In this document: positions 37,578 to 47,287 of the stretch, piece after piece
How the letters are laid out: each line of letters starts with the position of its first letter
How positions within the stretch are numbered: the first letter of the stretch is position 1
DNA from: Candidatus Melainabacteria bacterium
Lineage (GTDB): Bacteria; Cyanobacteriota; Vampirovibrionia; 2-02-FULL-35-15
DNA: 64,000 bases
Assembly: GCA_023250195.1 (NCBI GenBank)
Contig: JAHFBF010000003.1
Location: 62,001-126,000, forward strand
Direction: 5' to 3'
The notes under the pieces: generated by a model
Seen by the model: only the letters and a program-made list of their open reading frames with translations
What the model was told of the DNA's origin: nothing
Databases searched by the model: none
Translations under genes and position numbers: made by a program

Positions 37578-38035
37578 AGAAAAGAAAAAGCAGCCATAAA
37601 AAGAAACAAATACTTGTTCTTCATGGACCTAATTTGAATATGTTAGGCAAAAGAGAGAAGAAAATTTATGGGAAGGTAAGCCTTGAAAAAATAAATTCAG
37701 ATCTTAAGTCACTTGCGGAAGAATTAGGTGTAGAGCTTAAATTTAAACAATCAAATATAGAAGGTGAGCTTGTAAACTTTATCCATGATGCAGCAAAGAA
37801 CAAAACAGCAGGAATACTTATTAATCCTGCAGCATATACACATACAAGTGTTGCAATTAGAGATGCTCTTTTGGCTGCAAAATTGCCTGCAGTAGAAGTA
37901 CACCTTTCAAATATTTATCAAAGGGAAGAATTCAGGCATAAGTCTCTAACTGCACCTGCTTGTGTTGGACAGGTAACTGGGTTTGGTAAAATGAGTTATC
38001 TATTGGGTTTGATGGCGCTGGTAAATAGGATCTAA
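37571..38035 (+). CDS. aroQ: Type II 3-dehydroquinate dehydratase
   Basis: [61 protein letters not shown]. Confidence 0.97.
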   Translation: MPKKRKSSHKKKQILVLHGPNLNMLGKREKKIYGKVSLEKINSDLKSLAEELGVELKFKQSNIEGELVNFIHDAAKNKTAGILINPAAYTHTSVAIRDALLAAKLPAVEVHLSNIYQREEFRHKSLTAPACVGQVTGFGKMSYLLGLMALVNRI

Positions 38036-38037
38036 GT

Positions 38038-38125
38038 GTCATTGCGAGGAGCGTTAGCGACGAAGCAATCCCAGGCTAACTTGCGCAAAGATTGCCACGT
38101 CTCACTTTGTTCGGCTCGCAATGAC
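38038..38125. repeat. GTCATTGCGAGG...CTCGCAATGAC palindromic repeat
   Basis: Intergenic aroQ-obgE. Confidence 0.9.
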
Positions 38126-38146
38126 GTATTGAGATAGAATATTTAT

Positions 38147-39442
38147 ATGAAATTTATTGATACCGCTAGAATTAAAATCTCATCCGGCAAAGGCGGAAAT
38201 GGTGTTGTTGGCTGGAGAAGGGACAAATATGAACCACGTGGTGGACCGGCTGGTGGTGATGGTGGTCGTGGTGGAAACGTTTATATTCAGGGAGATAATA
38301 ACCTTGGAACCTTATTGGACTTTAAATATAAATCTATTTTTAAAGCAGGTGATGGGCAGAGAGGGGGTCCAAAAAAGATGTCCGGAAAAGCCGGAGAAGA
38401 TCTTATTATGAAGGTTCCCTGTGGTACGGTAGTGCGTGATTGTGAAAGTGGAGAAATCATTGCAGATATTGTAAATGAAACTCAAAAAGTTCTGGTTGCT
38501 GAAGGTGGTCGTGGTGGAAGAGGGAATTCTCATTTTGCTACAAGCTCCAGACAGTCTCCGCATTTTTGTGAACCTGGTGAACCACGAATTGAAAGAGAAC
38601 TTGAATTAGAATTGAAACTTATTGCTGAAGTTGGAATTGTAGGAATGCCAAATGCCGGCAAGTCTACACTTATAAGCGTAATAAGTTCGGCAAAGCCAAA
38701 AATTGCAGATTATCCTTTTACTACACTGGTTCCAAATCTAGGTGTAGTAAGAAAACCTGATGGAGATGGAATTGTAATTGCTGATATACCTGGATTAATA
38801 AAAGGGGCATCAGTAGGAGTTGGTTTAGGACATGATTTTATACGTCATATAGAAAGAACCCGTTTATTGGTTCATATAATAGATTCTGCTGGAGTAAATG
38901 GGACAAATCCTGAAGATGCATACAAAATTATTCAGAACGAATTAAAAGAATACGATAAGTCTCTTTTAAAGAAGAAACAATTGTTGGTTTTAAATAAAAC
39001 AGACCTTTTGTCTGATAAAGATTGTAAACAATTGAAAGAATATTTTAAAAAGAAAAAGTTAAATCCAATATTTATCTCTGCTGCGACAAAGAAAAATGTT
39101 GATTCTCTTTTAAACCAACTTTTTCAGTTTCTTGAAAAGAATCCAAAGGAAGAGGAAAGTGTAATTCATGAGTTTTTCGATCCGGATGCGACGGATCATA
39201 AGCTGAATAATTTTACAGTTTTTAAAAATGGAAAAACGTTTTATGTTGAAGGAGGCAAAGTAGAAGGACTTATTTCCGTAACAGATTTAAAAGACTTTCA
39301 ATCAGTAGCACATTTAATGAGAGTTTTAAAAAGCATGGGAATTTTTACTGAACTTGAAAAAACTGGTATTAAAGAAGGTGATACCGTTTATATCTCAGGA
39401 GTGGAATTTGAGTATAGTCCTGAGACGATGGTTATTACATAA
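38147..39442 (+). CDS. obgE: GTPase ObgE/CgtA
   Basis: Gly-rich Obg fold; GMPNAGKSTLI; DIPGLIKGAS; C-terminal OCT domain. Confidence 0.98.
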   Translation: MKFIDTARIKISSGKGGNGVVGWRRDKYEPRGGPAGGDGGRGGNVYIQGDNNLGTLLDFKYKSIFKAGDGQRGGPKKMSGKAGEDLIMKVPCGTVVRDCESGEIIADIVNETQKVLVAEGGRGGRGNSHFATSSRQSPHFCEPGEPRIERELELELKLIAEVGIVGMPNAGKSTLISVISSAKPKIADYPFTTLVPNLGVVRKPDGDGIVIADIPGLIKGASVGVGLGHDFIRHIERTRLLVHIIDSAGVNGTNPEDAYKIIQNELKEYDKSLLKKKQLLVLNKTDLLSDKDCKQLKEYFKKKKLNPIFISAATKKNVDSLLNQLFQFLEKNPKEEESVIHEFFDPDATDHKLNNFTVFKNGKTFYVEGGKVEGLISVTDLKDFQSVAHLMRVLKSMGIFTELEKTGIKEGDTVYISGVEFEYSPETMVIT

Positions 39443-39463
39443 AGATTGTTATAGAATATTGTT

Positions 39464-40606
39464 GTGGAATTAATAAATTTTAATGGATCGAAAAATCACA
39501 CTGTTGGCGTAGAGCTTGAATTCCAATTGATAGATCCAAATTCGAGAGAGCTTACTTCAGCAACAACGAAGATTTTGAAAGAGTTGGATGGCTATCCTTA
39601 TGTTAAACATGAGTTGTTTGAATCTGTAATAGAAATAAACAGCACTCCCTGCATGACTATAGATGAACTTAAAGTTGATTTACAAAAGCATGTACAGGTG
39701 CTTTATCAAACGGCTTCAAAGCTTGGTGTAAAACTTTCAATGGCAGGGACAAATCCTATTAGTAACTGGGCTCACCAGACGATTTCACCGCTTGAAAGAT
39801 ATCAGGATATTGCAAATAAAATTCAAATGCCTGTAAAAAGAATGTTAATTTTTGGATTGCATGTACATGTAGGTGTACAGAGTGGAGATGAAGCAATTGC
39901 CGTAAAATCAGGTCTTATGGATTATCTGCCGCATTTACTTGCTTTGTCTGCGAGTTCACCGTTCTGGGTAAAAAGAGATTCTGGCATGGAATCCTACAGA
40001 GTCAAAATATTAGAAACACTGCCTACTACCGGGCTGCCTTTTAAGTTAAACAACTGGGAAGAGTTTTGTGAACTGGTTTATGTGTTAAAAAAAGCAGGAA
40101 CTATAGAATCTATTCGTGAAATCTGGTGGGATATAAGGCCGCATCCTGCCTTTGGAACGGTGGAAGTAAGAATTTGTGATGCGGTGCCTTTATTAGATGA
40201 TGTTTTGTCACTTGCTGCATTAATACAATCACTTGTTGCTTTTCTTGCAAATCAATATCGCATGGGAGAAGAAACAGGACATCTGCCTTCTTTTTTAATC
40301 AGAGAAAATAAATGGCGTGCTGCAAGACATGGTATAAATGCAAACCTAATAATTAATAAGCTTGGAGATACTGTGCCTATAAAACAAGCTGTGGAGAGGC
40401 TTTTAACTGATATGGAACCAACAGCAAAAGAATTAAAAGCTGATAGCAGTTTGGCTAATATAAATAAGATATTTGAGCGTGGAACAAGCAGTACAAGACA
40501 AAGAAAAATTCACAGTCAAACTAAAGGTAACTGGAATGCAATTGTTGATAGCTTGATTAATGAATTTGAAGAGAGCTGGGATTTGAAAACGCTTTTAGTC
40601 CCTTAG
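39464..40606 (+). CDS. Carboxylate-amine ligase, YbdK/GCS2 family
   Basis: TVGVELEFQLIDPNSREL; LHVHVGVQSGDEAI; WWDIRPHPAFGTVEVRICD. Confidence 0.92.
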   Translation: MELINFNGSKNHTVGVELEFQLIDPNSRELTSATTKILKELDGYPYVKHELFESVIEINSTPCMTIDELKVDLQKHVQVLYQTASKLGVKLSMAGTNPISNWAHQTISPLERYQDIANKIQMPVKRMLIFGLHVHVGVQSGDEAIAVKSGLMDYLPHLLALSASSPFWVKRDSGMESYRVKILETLPTTGLPFKLNNWEEFCELVYVLKKAGTIESIREIWWDIRPHPAFGTVEVRICDAVPLLDDVLSLAALIQSLVAFLANQYRMGEETGHLPSFLIRENKWRAARHGINANLIINKLGDTVPIKQAVERLLTDMEPTAKELKADSSLANINKIFERGTSSTRQRKIHSQTKGNWNAIVDSLINEFEESWDLKTLLVP

Positions 40607-40610
40607 ATTT

Positions 40611-40880
40611 ATGTTTCAAGTGCATTTAATAATTTCAGGAAAAGTTCAAGGGGTTTTCTATAGAGTTGTCTGTCAGGAAGTGGCTCAGGAATTAGGTTTA
40701 ACAGGGTGGGTAAGAAATCTGCCAACTGGTCAGGTAGAAGTCTTAGCTCAGGGAGAAAAAGAAAAAATTGAAAAATTAATTGAGTGGTGTAAAAAAGGTC
40801 CATCGGGAGCAAGGGTTAATGATGTTGATGTAATTTGGGAAAATATTTCTGAAAAGGTTAGTGATTTTAGTATTAAATAG
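40611..40880 (+). CDS. acyP: Acylphosphatase
   Basis: VHLIISGKVQGVFYRVVCQEVAQELGLTGWVRNLPTGQVEV. Confidence 0.96.
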   Translation: MFQVHLIISGKVQGVFYRVVCQEVAQELGLTGWVRNLPTGQVEVLAQGEKEKIEKLIEWCKKGPSGARVNDVDVIWENISEKVSDFSIK

Positions 40881-40890
40881 TCATTTTTTT

Positions 40891-41850
40891 CTACACAAAC
40901 CTAAATTTACTCCACCTTAGCGCCTGATAAATCCCCAAAATTATAAATACACAGATTGCTGGAATAAAGGTCACTTCAGTCTTTTGAGGTATCAGTTTTA
41001 TGGTTTTTTTAATCTTCCTGTAAATTTTATTCATATCCTGAAAGTCCTGTGCATTAAAATAATATCCGCCTGTAAGTGAAGTAATTTCTTTAAGAGTAAA
41101 TTCATCCAGCCTTGTTAAGATACCGCCTCGGATGATTGTGCCCATGGGATTTCCAATTCCAATTGAATGGATGGTTATGTTGTTTACTTTTGCCTGTGCT
41201 GCTGCAAAAACAGGGTCGATTCCTATATTTGCTTCTCCATCAGTTATTAAAATTATTATTTTGTCAAAATTATTTCTTGATCTTTTGTTTGTAGGATTAT
41301 CAAGCGATAGGACTTCAATTCCGCCTAAAATCGCATCGCCAATTGCTGTGCCTGGCTCAAGCTTTCTTGCATTGAGTTTATCCAGAATATTTAAAGTCGG
41401 CAATTTATCAAGGGTTGGATTTATAAGCATTTTTACATTTCCACTGAATAATCCAAGTCCAAGTTGAATTCCTTTTGGGAGATCAAGGATAAATTTCTTT
41501 GCTGCATCTTTTGCCGCAGTTATTCTGTCCGGTTCGATGTCACCTGCTTCCATGCTTATTGAAGTGTCCATAAGCAGTAATATCTTTGTATCACGCATGG
41601 GAATATAAATTGTACTCATTGGTCTGCTTATAGCCAGAATTAAAAGACTTAAGACAATAGATTTTAAAATTAAAGGGGTATATTTTAAAAGGTCAATTTT
41701 TTTTGATTTAGATATTGATTCTGCAAGAATCTCAAGATTTCCAAATGGAATGATATCTTTTGTCTTTTTTCTTTCAAAGTAAAAATGCAAAAGTATGTAA
41801 AGAGGAACTAATAACAAAAAACATAAAGCTTCGGGGTAGATAAAACTCAT
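40891..41850 (-). CDS. VWA-domain membrane protein (BatA-like)
   Basis: ILLLMDTSISMEAGDI MIDAS motif; IILITDGEANIGIDP. Confidence 0.88.
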   Translation of the reverse strand: MSFIYPEALCFLLLVPLYILLHFYFERKKTKDIIPFGNLEILAESISKSKKIDLLKYTPLILKSIVLSLLILAISRPMSTIYIPMRDTKILLLMDTSISMEAGDIEPDRITAAKDAAKKFILDLPKGIQLGLGLFSGNVKMLINPTLDKLPTLNILDKLNARKLEPGTAIGDAILGGIEVLSLDNPTNKRSRNNFDKIIILITDGEANIGIDPVFAAAQAKVNNITIHSIGIGNPMGTIIRGGILTRLDEFTLKEITSLTGGYYFNAQDFQDMNKIYRKIKKTIKLIPQKTEVTFIPAICVFIILGIYQALRWSKFRFV

Positions 41851-41875
41851 ACCTTAGTATTATAAATCGATTCAT

Positions 41876-41960
41876 GTCATTGCGAAGAGCGAAGCGACAC
41901 GGCAATCTCATAACGTTAGCAGATTGCCGCGTCGCTTAATGCATCTCCTCGCAATGATGT
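41876..41960. repeat. GTCATTGCGAAG...CTCGCAATGAT palindromic repeat
   Basis: Intergenic. Confidence 0.88.
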
Positions 41961-41971
41961 GACAACTTGCT

Positions 41972-43027
41972 CTAAGTGGGTGCAATTGAGGGTCTGCCAA
42001 CTTTTGATGTTTGTGTTTTTCTTCCCTTTGTTTTTTGCCAGACAGTCCTTACAAGAAGTTCATGTACTTCAACTGCCAAAAACCCTGACTTTTTTAATAT
42101 TTCTTCTAATTCTGTAAGATAATCAACTGCTTTTACTGTAAGCATAAGAGGCGTTGCATGCAATACCTCTACAGGAATATAGTCACAAATAATTGTATTT
42201 AGGAATTGTTCGTATAAATGAGTCCAGCCCGGGTTTGCAAGCAACTCAATAATATAATTTTCATCTGACTGCTTTTGAATGTGGGCCCAGCCAATTATTA
42301 ACCCTCGTGATTTATCAATTACTACAATTGAATCTTTCTTTTGTCTGAAATATTCTTTTGACTTCCCTAATGCTGGTCTTAAATCAGGTGGGACAGATGA
42401 TACTTCAAGTTTTTCCAGTTCAGAAAGATCATTATTGGTTTGTGTTCTGAGAATAAAATCCTTGCCCAGCATGGGTATTCCATGGAACGTTTCTACTGAA
42501 TCTGTCCCTATTTCTTTTTGATAAAAAGAAATCTTTGCATATCTTCTAAAACCACACTGATGAAAAAGTGAAAGTGCAGGGGTGTTCTGTGAATTAACTT
42601 CGGCTAAAAAATGTTCTATACCATATCCTCCATAAACTGAGAGCACATATCTTAAGAGCTCTTCTCCTACTCCTTCATTTCTAATTTCATCCAGAACAAA
42701 TACTTCGTCAATCTGCCATGAATTGTTTGGTTTAGATACACATTTTAAAATTACATATCCAAGAATATTATTTTCGTCTACTGCTAAGTGAACACTTGGT
42801 AAGAATCTCAGATTACATGGAGTTAGATTTTGTAATATACAACCAAATTGATTTGCAGGAGTTTTGTTGATTTGCTCAAATGTAATATTGTCTCTAAATA
42901 GTTCTAAGAGCTTTTTTAGGTCATTTATATTGGGGGTTCTAATTTTGAACATACAGATCTTAATTTTAGCTGATTGACTGACTTTACAAAGAACATTAAT
43001 ATAAGGAAGTATAAAGGAGCACTGCAC
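41972..43027 (-). CDS. GNAT-family acetyltransferase (true start likely MFKIRTPN)
   Basis: VFVLDEIRNEGVGEELLRYVLSVYG...NTPALSLFHQCGFRRYAK. Confidence 0.8.
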   Translation of the reverse strand: MQCSFILPYINVLCKVSQSAKIKICMFKIRTPNINDLKKLLELFRDNITFEQINKTPANQFGCILQNLTPCNLRFLPSVHLAVDENNILGYVILKCVSKPNNSWQIDEVFVLDEIRNEGVGEELLRYVLSVYGGYGIEHFLAEVNSQNTPALSLFHQCGFRRYAKISFYQKEIGTDSVETFHGIPMLGKDFILRTQTNNDLSELEKLEVSSVPPDLRPALGKSKEYFRQKKDSIVVIDKSRGLIIGWAHIQKQSDENYIIELLANPGWTHLYEQFLNTIICDYIPVEVLHATPLMLTVKAVDYLTELEEILKKSGFLAVEVHELLVRTVWQKTKGRKTQTSKVGRPSIAPT

Positions 43028-43038
43028 AGTGCTCCTTT
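43013..43038. repeat. Perfect palindrome AAAGGAGCACTGCACAGTGCTCCTTT
   Basis: 26 bp, upstream of glnA. Confidence 0.75.
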
Positions 43039-43121
43039 ACGAAAAGCTCCTACGGCAGCAGCAATTTTAATTAACATTTTATGTAAAACATAAAAGGCCC
43101 AAAAAAGGAGATATTATAAAA

Positions 43122-44492
43122 ATGAGCACAACTATGACACAACCAAGAATGAGCACATCTAAGAATCCATCAAATGAAGAAATCTTAAAACTGGCAAAAG
43201 AAAATGATGTCAAGTTTGTAAGAATGCAGTTTATAGATATTTATGGCATTGTGAAGAACCTTGCTATTCCAGTAGGGCAATTGCAAAAAGCCCTTGATAA
43301 CGAATTAATGCTTGATGGAAGTTCTGTAAAGGGATTTCAGAGGATTGAAAAGTCTGACCTTTATTTCTATCCTGATAAAAGAACATTTAGAATTCTTCCC
43401 TGGAGACCATCTGAAGGTCGTGTTGCAAGACTTGTCTGTGACATATATGATCCTGAGGGTAAGCCATTCCCAGGCTGTCCAAGAAATAACTTAAAGAGAG
43501 TTTTAGCTCAGGTTGAAAAAGAGCTCGGTTATACGATGAACGTAGGACCAGAGTGTGAATTCTTCCTGTTTAATAAAGATGCAAACGGCAATCCTACAAT
43601 TGATCCAAGCGATGTTGCTGCATACTTTGATGTAGAACCACTTGATATAGGACAATCAGTCAGAAGAGAAATTATTTATACTCTTGAAGAAATGGGCTTT
43701 GAAATTGAAGCTTCACACCATGAAGTTGCAATTGGTCAACATGAAATTGACTTTAAATATGAAGATGCACTTAGTGCAGCTGATAACATTGCTACATTTA
43801 GATGGGTTACAAAAGCAGTAGCTGCAAAACATGGTATGCATGCTACTTTTATGCCAAAGCCAATCTTTGGTCAGAATGGTTCAGGTATGCACTGTAATCA
43901 GTCACTTTCAAAAGACGGAAAAAATATTTTCTTTGATCCGGCTACGTCGGATAAATTAAGCAGGGAAATGAAATGGTACATTGGTGGACTTCTAAAACAT
44001 ATTCGTGGCATTTGTGCTGTTACTAATCCACTTGTAAACAGTTATAAGAGGCTGGTTCCAGGTTATGAAGCGCCGGTTTATATTGCATGGTCACCAGGAA
44101 ACAGATCAGCACTTTGCAGAGTACCTGATAAAAGAGGGAGCTCTACCAGAGTAGAACTCAGGTCTCCTGATCCAGCAGCAAATCCTTATCTGGTAGTTGC
44201 TTGTATGTTAATTGCCGGGCTTGATGGTATGAAAAATAAGATTGAGCCACCAGCTCCAGTTAACAGAAACATCTATCACTTAACCCCTAACGAAAAAGCT
44301 GAACTGAAAGTTGACAGTTTGCCTGGTACTTTAGAAGAAGCTCTCAGGGAATTTGAAAAAAGTAAAATTGCAGAAGAAGCTTTAGGCCCTCATATTTATT
44401 CCCAGTTTAAAGAACTTAAATGGGAAGAATGGGATAAGTATAGGATTCAGGTAACTGGCTGGGAAGAAAGTATGTATCTGAGGACTTACTAG
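43122..44492 (+). CDS. glnA: Type I glutamine synthetase
   Basis: LDGSSVKGFQRIEKSDLYFYPD; GPECEFFLF; NRSALCRVP; VELRSPDPAANPYL. Confidence 0.98.
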   Translation: MSTTMTQPRMSTSKNPSNEEILKLAKENDVKFVRMQFIDIYGIVKNLAIPVGQLQKALDNELMLDGSSVKGFQRIEKSDLYFYPDKRTFRILPWRPSEGRVARLVCDIYDPEGKPFPGCPRNNLKRVLAQVEKELGYTMNVGPECEFFLFNKDANGNPTIDPSDVAAYFDVEPLDIGQSVRREIIYTLEEMGFEIEASHHEVAIGQHEIDFKYEDALSAADNIATFRWVTKAVAAKHGMHATFMPKPIFGQNGSGMHCNQSLSKDGKNIFFDPATSDKLSREMKWYIGGLLKHIRGICAVTNPLVNSYKRLVPGYEAPVYIAWSPGNRSALCRVPDKRGSSTRVELRSPDPAANPYLVVACMLIAGLDGMKNKIEPPAPVNRNIYHLTPNEKAELKVDSLPGTLEEALREFEKSKIAEEALGPHIYSQFKELKWEEWDKYRIQVTGWEESMYLRTY

Positions 44493-44550
44493 AGCTTAGA
44501 TAACCTTCTTTAAAGTTTAATATTTGAAAAAGTGTTAATTTCTCCGGGTA

Positions 44551-44672
44551 ACGTCATTGCGAGGAGGTTCAGAGAATGAGCCGACCCGTTCCGACTTGTC
44601 AGAGACGAGGCGAGCACGGCAATCTCATAATGTTAGGAGATTCCCGCGTCGCTGTGCTTCTCGGAATGACGC
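44551..44672. repeat. Expanded GTCATTGCGAGG...CGGAATGAC repeat
   Basis: Intergenic glnA-phaC. Confidence 0.8.
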
Positions 44673-44734
44673 AACCAGTTTTACTCTGAATCGCTTAACG
44701 CACTAATGATTTAAAAAGTGTTAAATTGTAACTC

Positions 44735-45883
44735 ATGCTGTTTAACTATAAAAAACTGCTTAATCTTGAAATACCAAAAGACTTTGAGCCGCTTATTCAG
44801 GATCAGCTTGAAAAGACATTGCTTAGGGCCATTAATGGATTAGAAATTGCAATTAAAAAAGATATAAGACCCCCATCAAACATAAATAAAAAACTTCTTT
44901 ATCAGGAAAAGTATCTTTCTCTTTATCACTATCTGCCAAAAAATAAAAATGTTTATAGTACTCCAGTTGTGCTTGTACCTCCTTTAATGATCACTAATGA
45001 CATTTTTGATCTTGTACAGGAGCACAGCTTAGCAAATACATTAATTGAAAATGGTTTTAATGTCTATCTTGTGGATTTTGGAAAACCTGATCAGGATGAT
45101 GCACACTTGAAAATTGATGATTATGTTTTAAACTTTTTATATCGAGCTGTTCATATGTCAAAAAAACATTCAAACGCAGACCATATGACTTTACTTGGAT
45201 ACTGTCTTGGTGGTACTTTCAGTACTATTTATGCAAGCGTTTCACTGGATATAAAAAACGATATTAAAAATGTAATTAACATTGCAGGTCCAATTGATTT
45301 AAAGCATCTTTCATTTTTTAATTTACTTTTTAAACCGTTTAAAAAAGAATGGTTTGCACTAGCTGATAAGTTTGGCGGACTTCCCAAAGAGCTTCTGACA
45401 TTTATTTTTAAAATTGCAGATCCAGTAAGTCATTTAAGAAGACCTTTCCACTTAATTAATAAAGCATGGGATAGAGATTTTTTAATAAAATACCAGGCGC
45501 TGGGTGATTTCTTTAATAACTTTCAAAGCCTTCCTGCCACTACATTTAAACAATGTTTTGAAATTATTTCATCAAATGATTTAGTCTCCGGGAAATTAAA
45601 ACTTTTAGATCAAAATATTAATCTTTCAAATTTACAAGCTAATTATCTGGCTTTTGGTGGATCAAAAGATACATTTATTCCTCCTGATTCTGTAAGAGCT
45701 GTACAAAAACATATTTCATCAAAAGATTTCCAGTATATGGAGTTTCCTTTTGGACATCTGTCTATAATGGGAAGTGAAAGAGCTAAGAATACAGTATGGA
45801 AAACATGTGTTGATTGGTTGAAGGAAAGAAGCGGAGAATTGAAATGTAACGACGCGATTAATGGTGTTGTTAAGTCGACATAA
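44735..45883 (+). CDS. Poly(3-hydroxyalkanoate) synthase (PhaC-like)
   Basis: LVPPLMITNDIFDL; LGYCLGGTFSTIYA lipase-box-like Cys; DWL end. Confidence 0.85.
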   Translation: MLFNYKKLLNLEIPKDFEPLIQDQLEKTLLRAINGLEIAIKKDIRPPSNINKKLLYQEKYLSLYHYLPKNKNVYSTPVVLVPPLMITNDIFDLVQEHSLANTLIENGFNVYLVDFGKPDQDDAHLKIDDYVLNFLYRAVHMSKKHSNADHMTLLGYCLGGTFSTIYASVSLDIKNDIKNVINIAGPIDLKHLSFFNLLFKPFKKEWFALADKFGGLPKELLTFIFKIADPVSHLRRPFHLINKAWDRDFLIKYQALGDFFNNFQSLPATTFKQCFEIISSNDLVSGKLKLLDQNINLSNLQANYLAFGGSKDTFIPPDSVRAVQKHISSKDFQYMEFPFGHLSIMGSERAKNTVWKTCVDWLKERSGELKCNDAINGVVKST

Positions 45884-45909
45884 TGATAAATATTGTTTAA
45901 AATAAAAAC

Positions 45910-46341
45910 ATGCCAAAGACATTTAACTTAAAAGTAATTACACCAAATTCAACTATATTAAATACTGCTGTAGAACAAATTATTGCCAGGTCTATAGATG
46001 GTGAGATTGGAATTTTACCTGAACATATTCCGGTAATTACTCCGCTTACCAGTGCACCATTCCAATACTGGGAAGGTGGAGAAAGAAAAGTTGCAGCTGT
46101 TTTAGGCGGCATGATGGAAGTGTCAAAAGAAGGCGTAACTATTATTTCAGATCATGCAGCGCTTGCTGAAAATATAGATACAGTGGTAGCTGAAAAAGAA
46201 AAAGAATTAGCACAGGCAAAATTAACACAGAAAAAAGATAAAGTGGATATTCAGAAAGCTGAAATGGAATTAACAAGACTGCTTGTAATGTTAGAGGCAG
46301 TAGAATTGGCGAAGAGATTAAAAAACACACGGGTAGGGTGA
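45910..46341 (+). CDS. atpC: ATP synthase epsilon subunit
   Basis: FNLKVITPNSTILNTAVEQIIARSIDGEIGILPEHIPVITPL. Confidence 0.95.
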   Translation: MPKTFNLKVITPNSTILNTAVEQIIARSIDGEIGILPEHIPVITPLTSAPFQYWEGGERKVAAVLGGMMEVSKEGVTIISDHAALAENIDTVVAEKEKELAQAKLTQKKDKVDIQKAEMELTRLLVMLEAVELAKRLKNTRVG

Positions 46342-46352
46342 ATTTATAAATT

Positions 46353-46380
46353 GTAGAGGTGGGTTTAAACCCACCTCTAC
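46353..46380. terminator. Perfect palindrome GTAGAGGTGGGTTTAAACCCACCTCTAC between convergent atpC and rsmG
   Basis: 28 bp; contains the rsmG stop codon. Confidence 0.6.
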
Positions 46381-47078
46381 ATAAATTGGATAATCACCAA
46401 TTTTCTCTCAACACCATTTAATTCCTTAGAAAATATTTTCAATTCCAAATTGTTTTTTTTAATAAGCTCCTCTGCATTTTTAATTTCATCATCAATACCT
46501 TTTGCTTTGTAAGCGATTAAATATCCACCTTTTTTTAAAATGGGAAGGGCGTATTTAATCAGTTTATCAAGTTTTGCTATTGCACGGGCGGTGACCAGAT
46601 CGTATTCTGTTTTGTTGAGGCAGGTTTTAAACCTGCCTTTACTAGCGATACTCTCTACTCTATCGTTTATTATTTCTATCTGTTTTTCAAGACCCAATTC
46701 TTTTACAAGATGTGTTAAAAAATTTGCTTTTTTTGTAATTGATTCACATAGGATAAATTCCCATTCTGGTTTCATTATTGAAAGTGGGATAGCAGGGAAT
46801 CCTCCGCCAGAACCTATATCAAAAATTGTACGGGTGTATTGCAATACGCCCGTACAGAGATTCTCTATCTCCGGTAAAAATAATATTGAATCTAAAAAAT
46901 GTTTCTCAATTATGGAATCTTCTCCTTTACGGGATATTAAATTAATCTTTTTATTCCATTCTATTAAGATTTCATGATATCTTCCAAAAAGCATGAGTTG
47001 ATTATTATTGATTTCAATTTTGTAGCTTTTAGCTAAAGACTTAAAATCTTTAAATGTGGCAGATTGCTTTATTCCCAT
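46377..47078 (-). CDS. rsmG: 16S rRNA (guanine527-N7)-methyltransferase
   Basis: FDIGSGGGFPAIPLSIMKPEW; NLISRKGEDSIIEKHFLDSI; DLVTARAIAKLDKLI. Confidence 0.95.
   Translation of the reverse strand: MGIKQSATFKDFKSLAKSYKIEINNNQLMLFGRYHEILIEWNKKINLISRKGEDSIIEKHFLDSILFLPEIENLCTGVLQYTRTIFDIGSGGGFPAIPLSIMKPEWEFILCESITKKANFLTHLVKELGLEKQIEIINDRVESIASKGRFKTCLNKTEYDLVTARAIAKLDKLIKYALPILKKGGYLIAYKAKGIDDEIKNAEELIKKNNLELKIFSKELNGVERKLVIIQFM
46612..46646. repeat. GGCAGGTTTTAAACCTGCC repeat in rsmG
   Basis: Encodes SKGRFKTCLNKTE; DNA matches the recA/gspF copies. Confidence 0.85.
46828..46855. repeat. GTACGGGTGTATTGCAATACGCCCGTAC palindrome in rsmG
   Basis: Encodes CTGVLQYTRT; near-copy at 58907. Confidence 0.88.
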
Positions 47079-47287
47079 ATTGTTATCATATATTTTGCTT
47101 TAGAATTTGTGCAGTATAATAAAGTCCAGCAATTACTCAGCGAGTGTTAATTTAAATAGCTAACTTTATTAGGAGGAAAGGTTTTGTCAGATTAATTCTG
47201 CAAAACCTGTAAAATGTATTATGAAGTAGTGTAAGTGCACTATGGAAAGCCCGACAAGCGAAGGATGAGCGAGGAGGGCGGTGAAAA

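Noticed and set aside
46540-46977. Plus-strand 145-aa ORF
   Set aside because: Antisense to rsmG.
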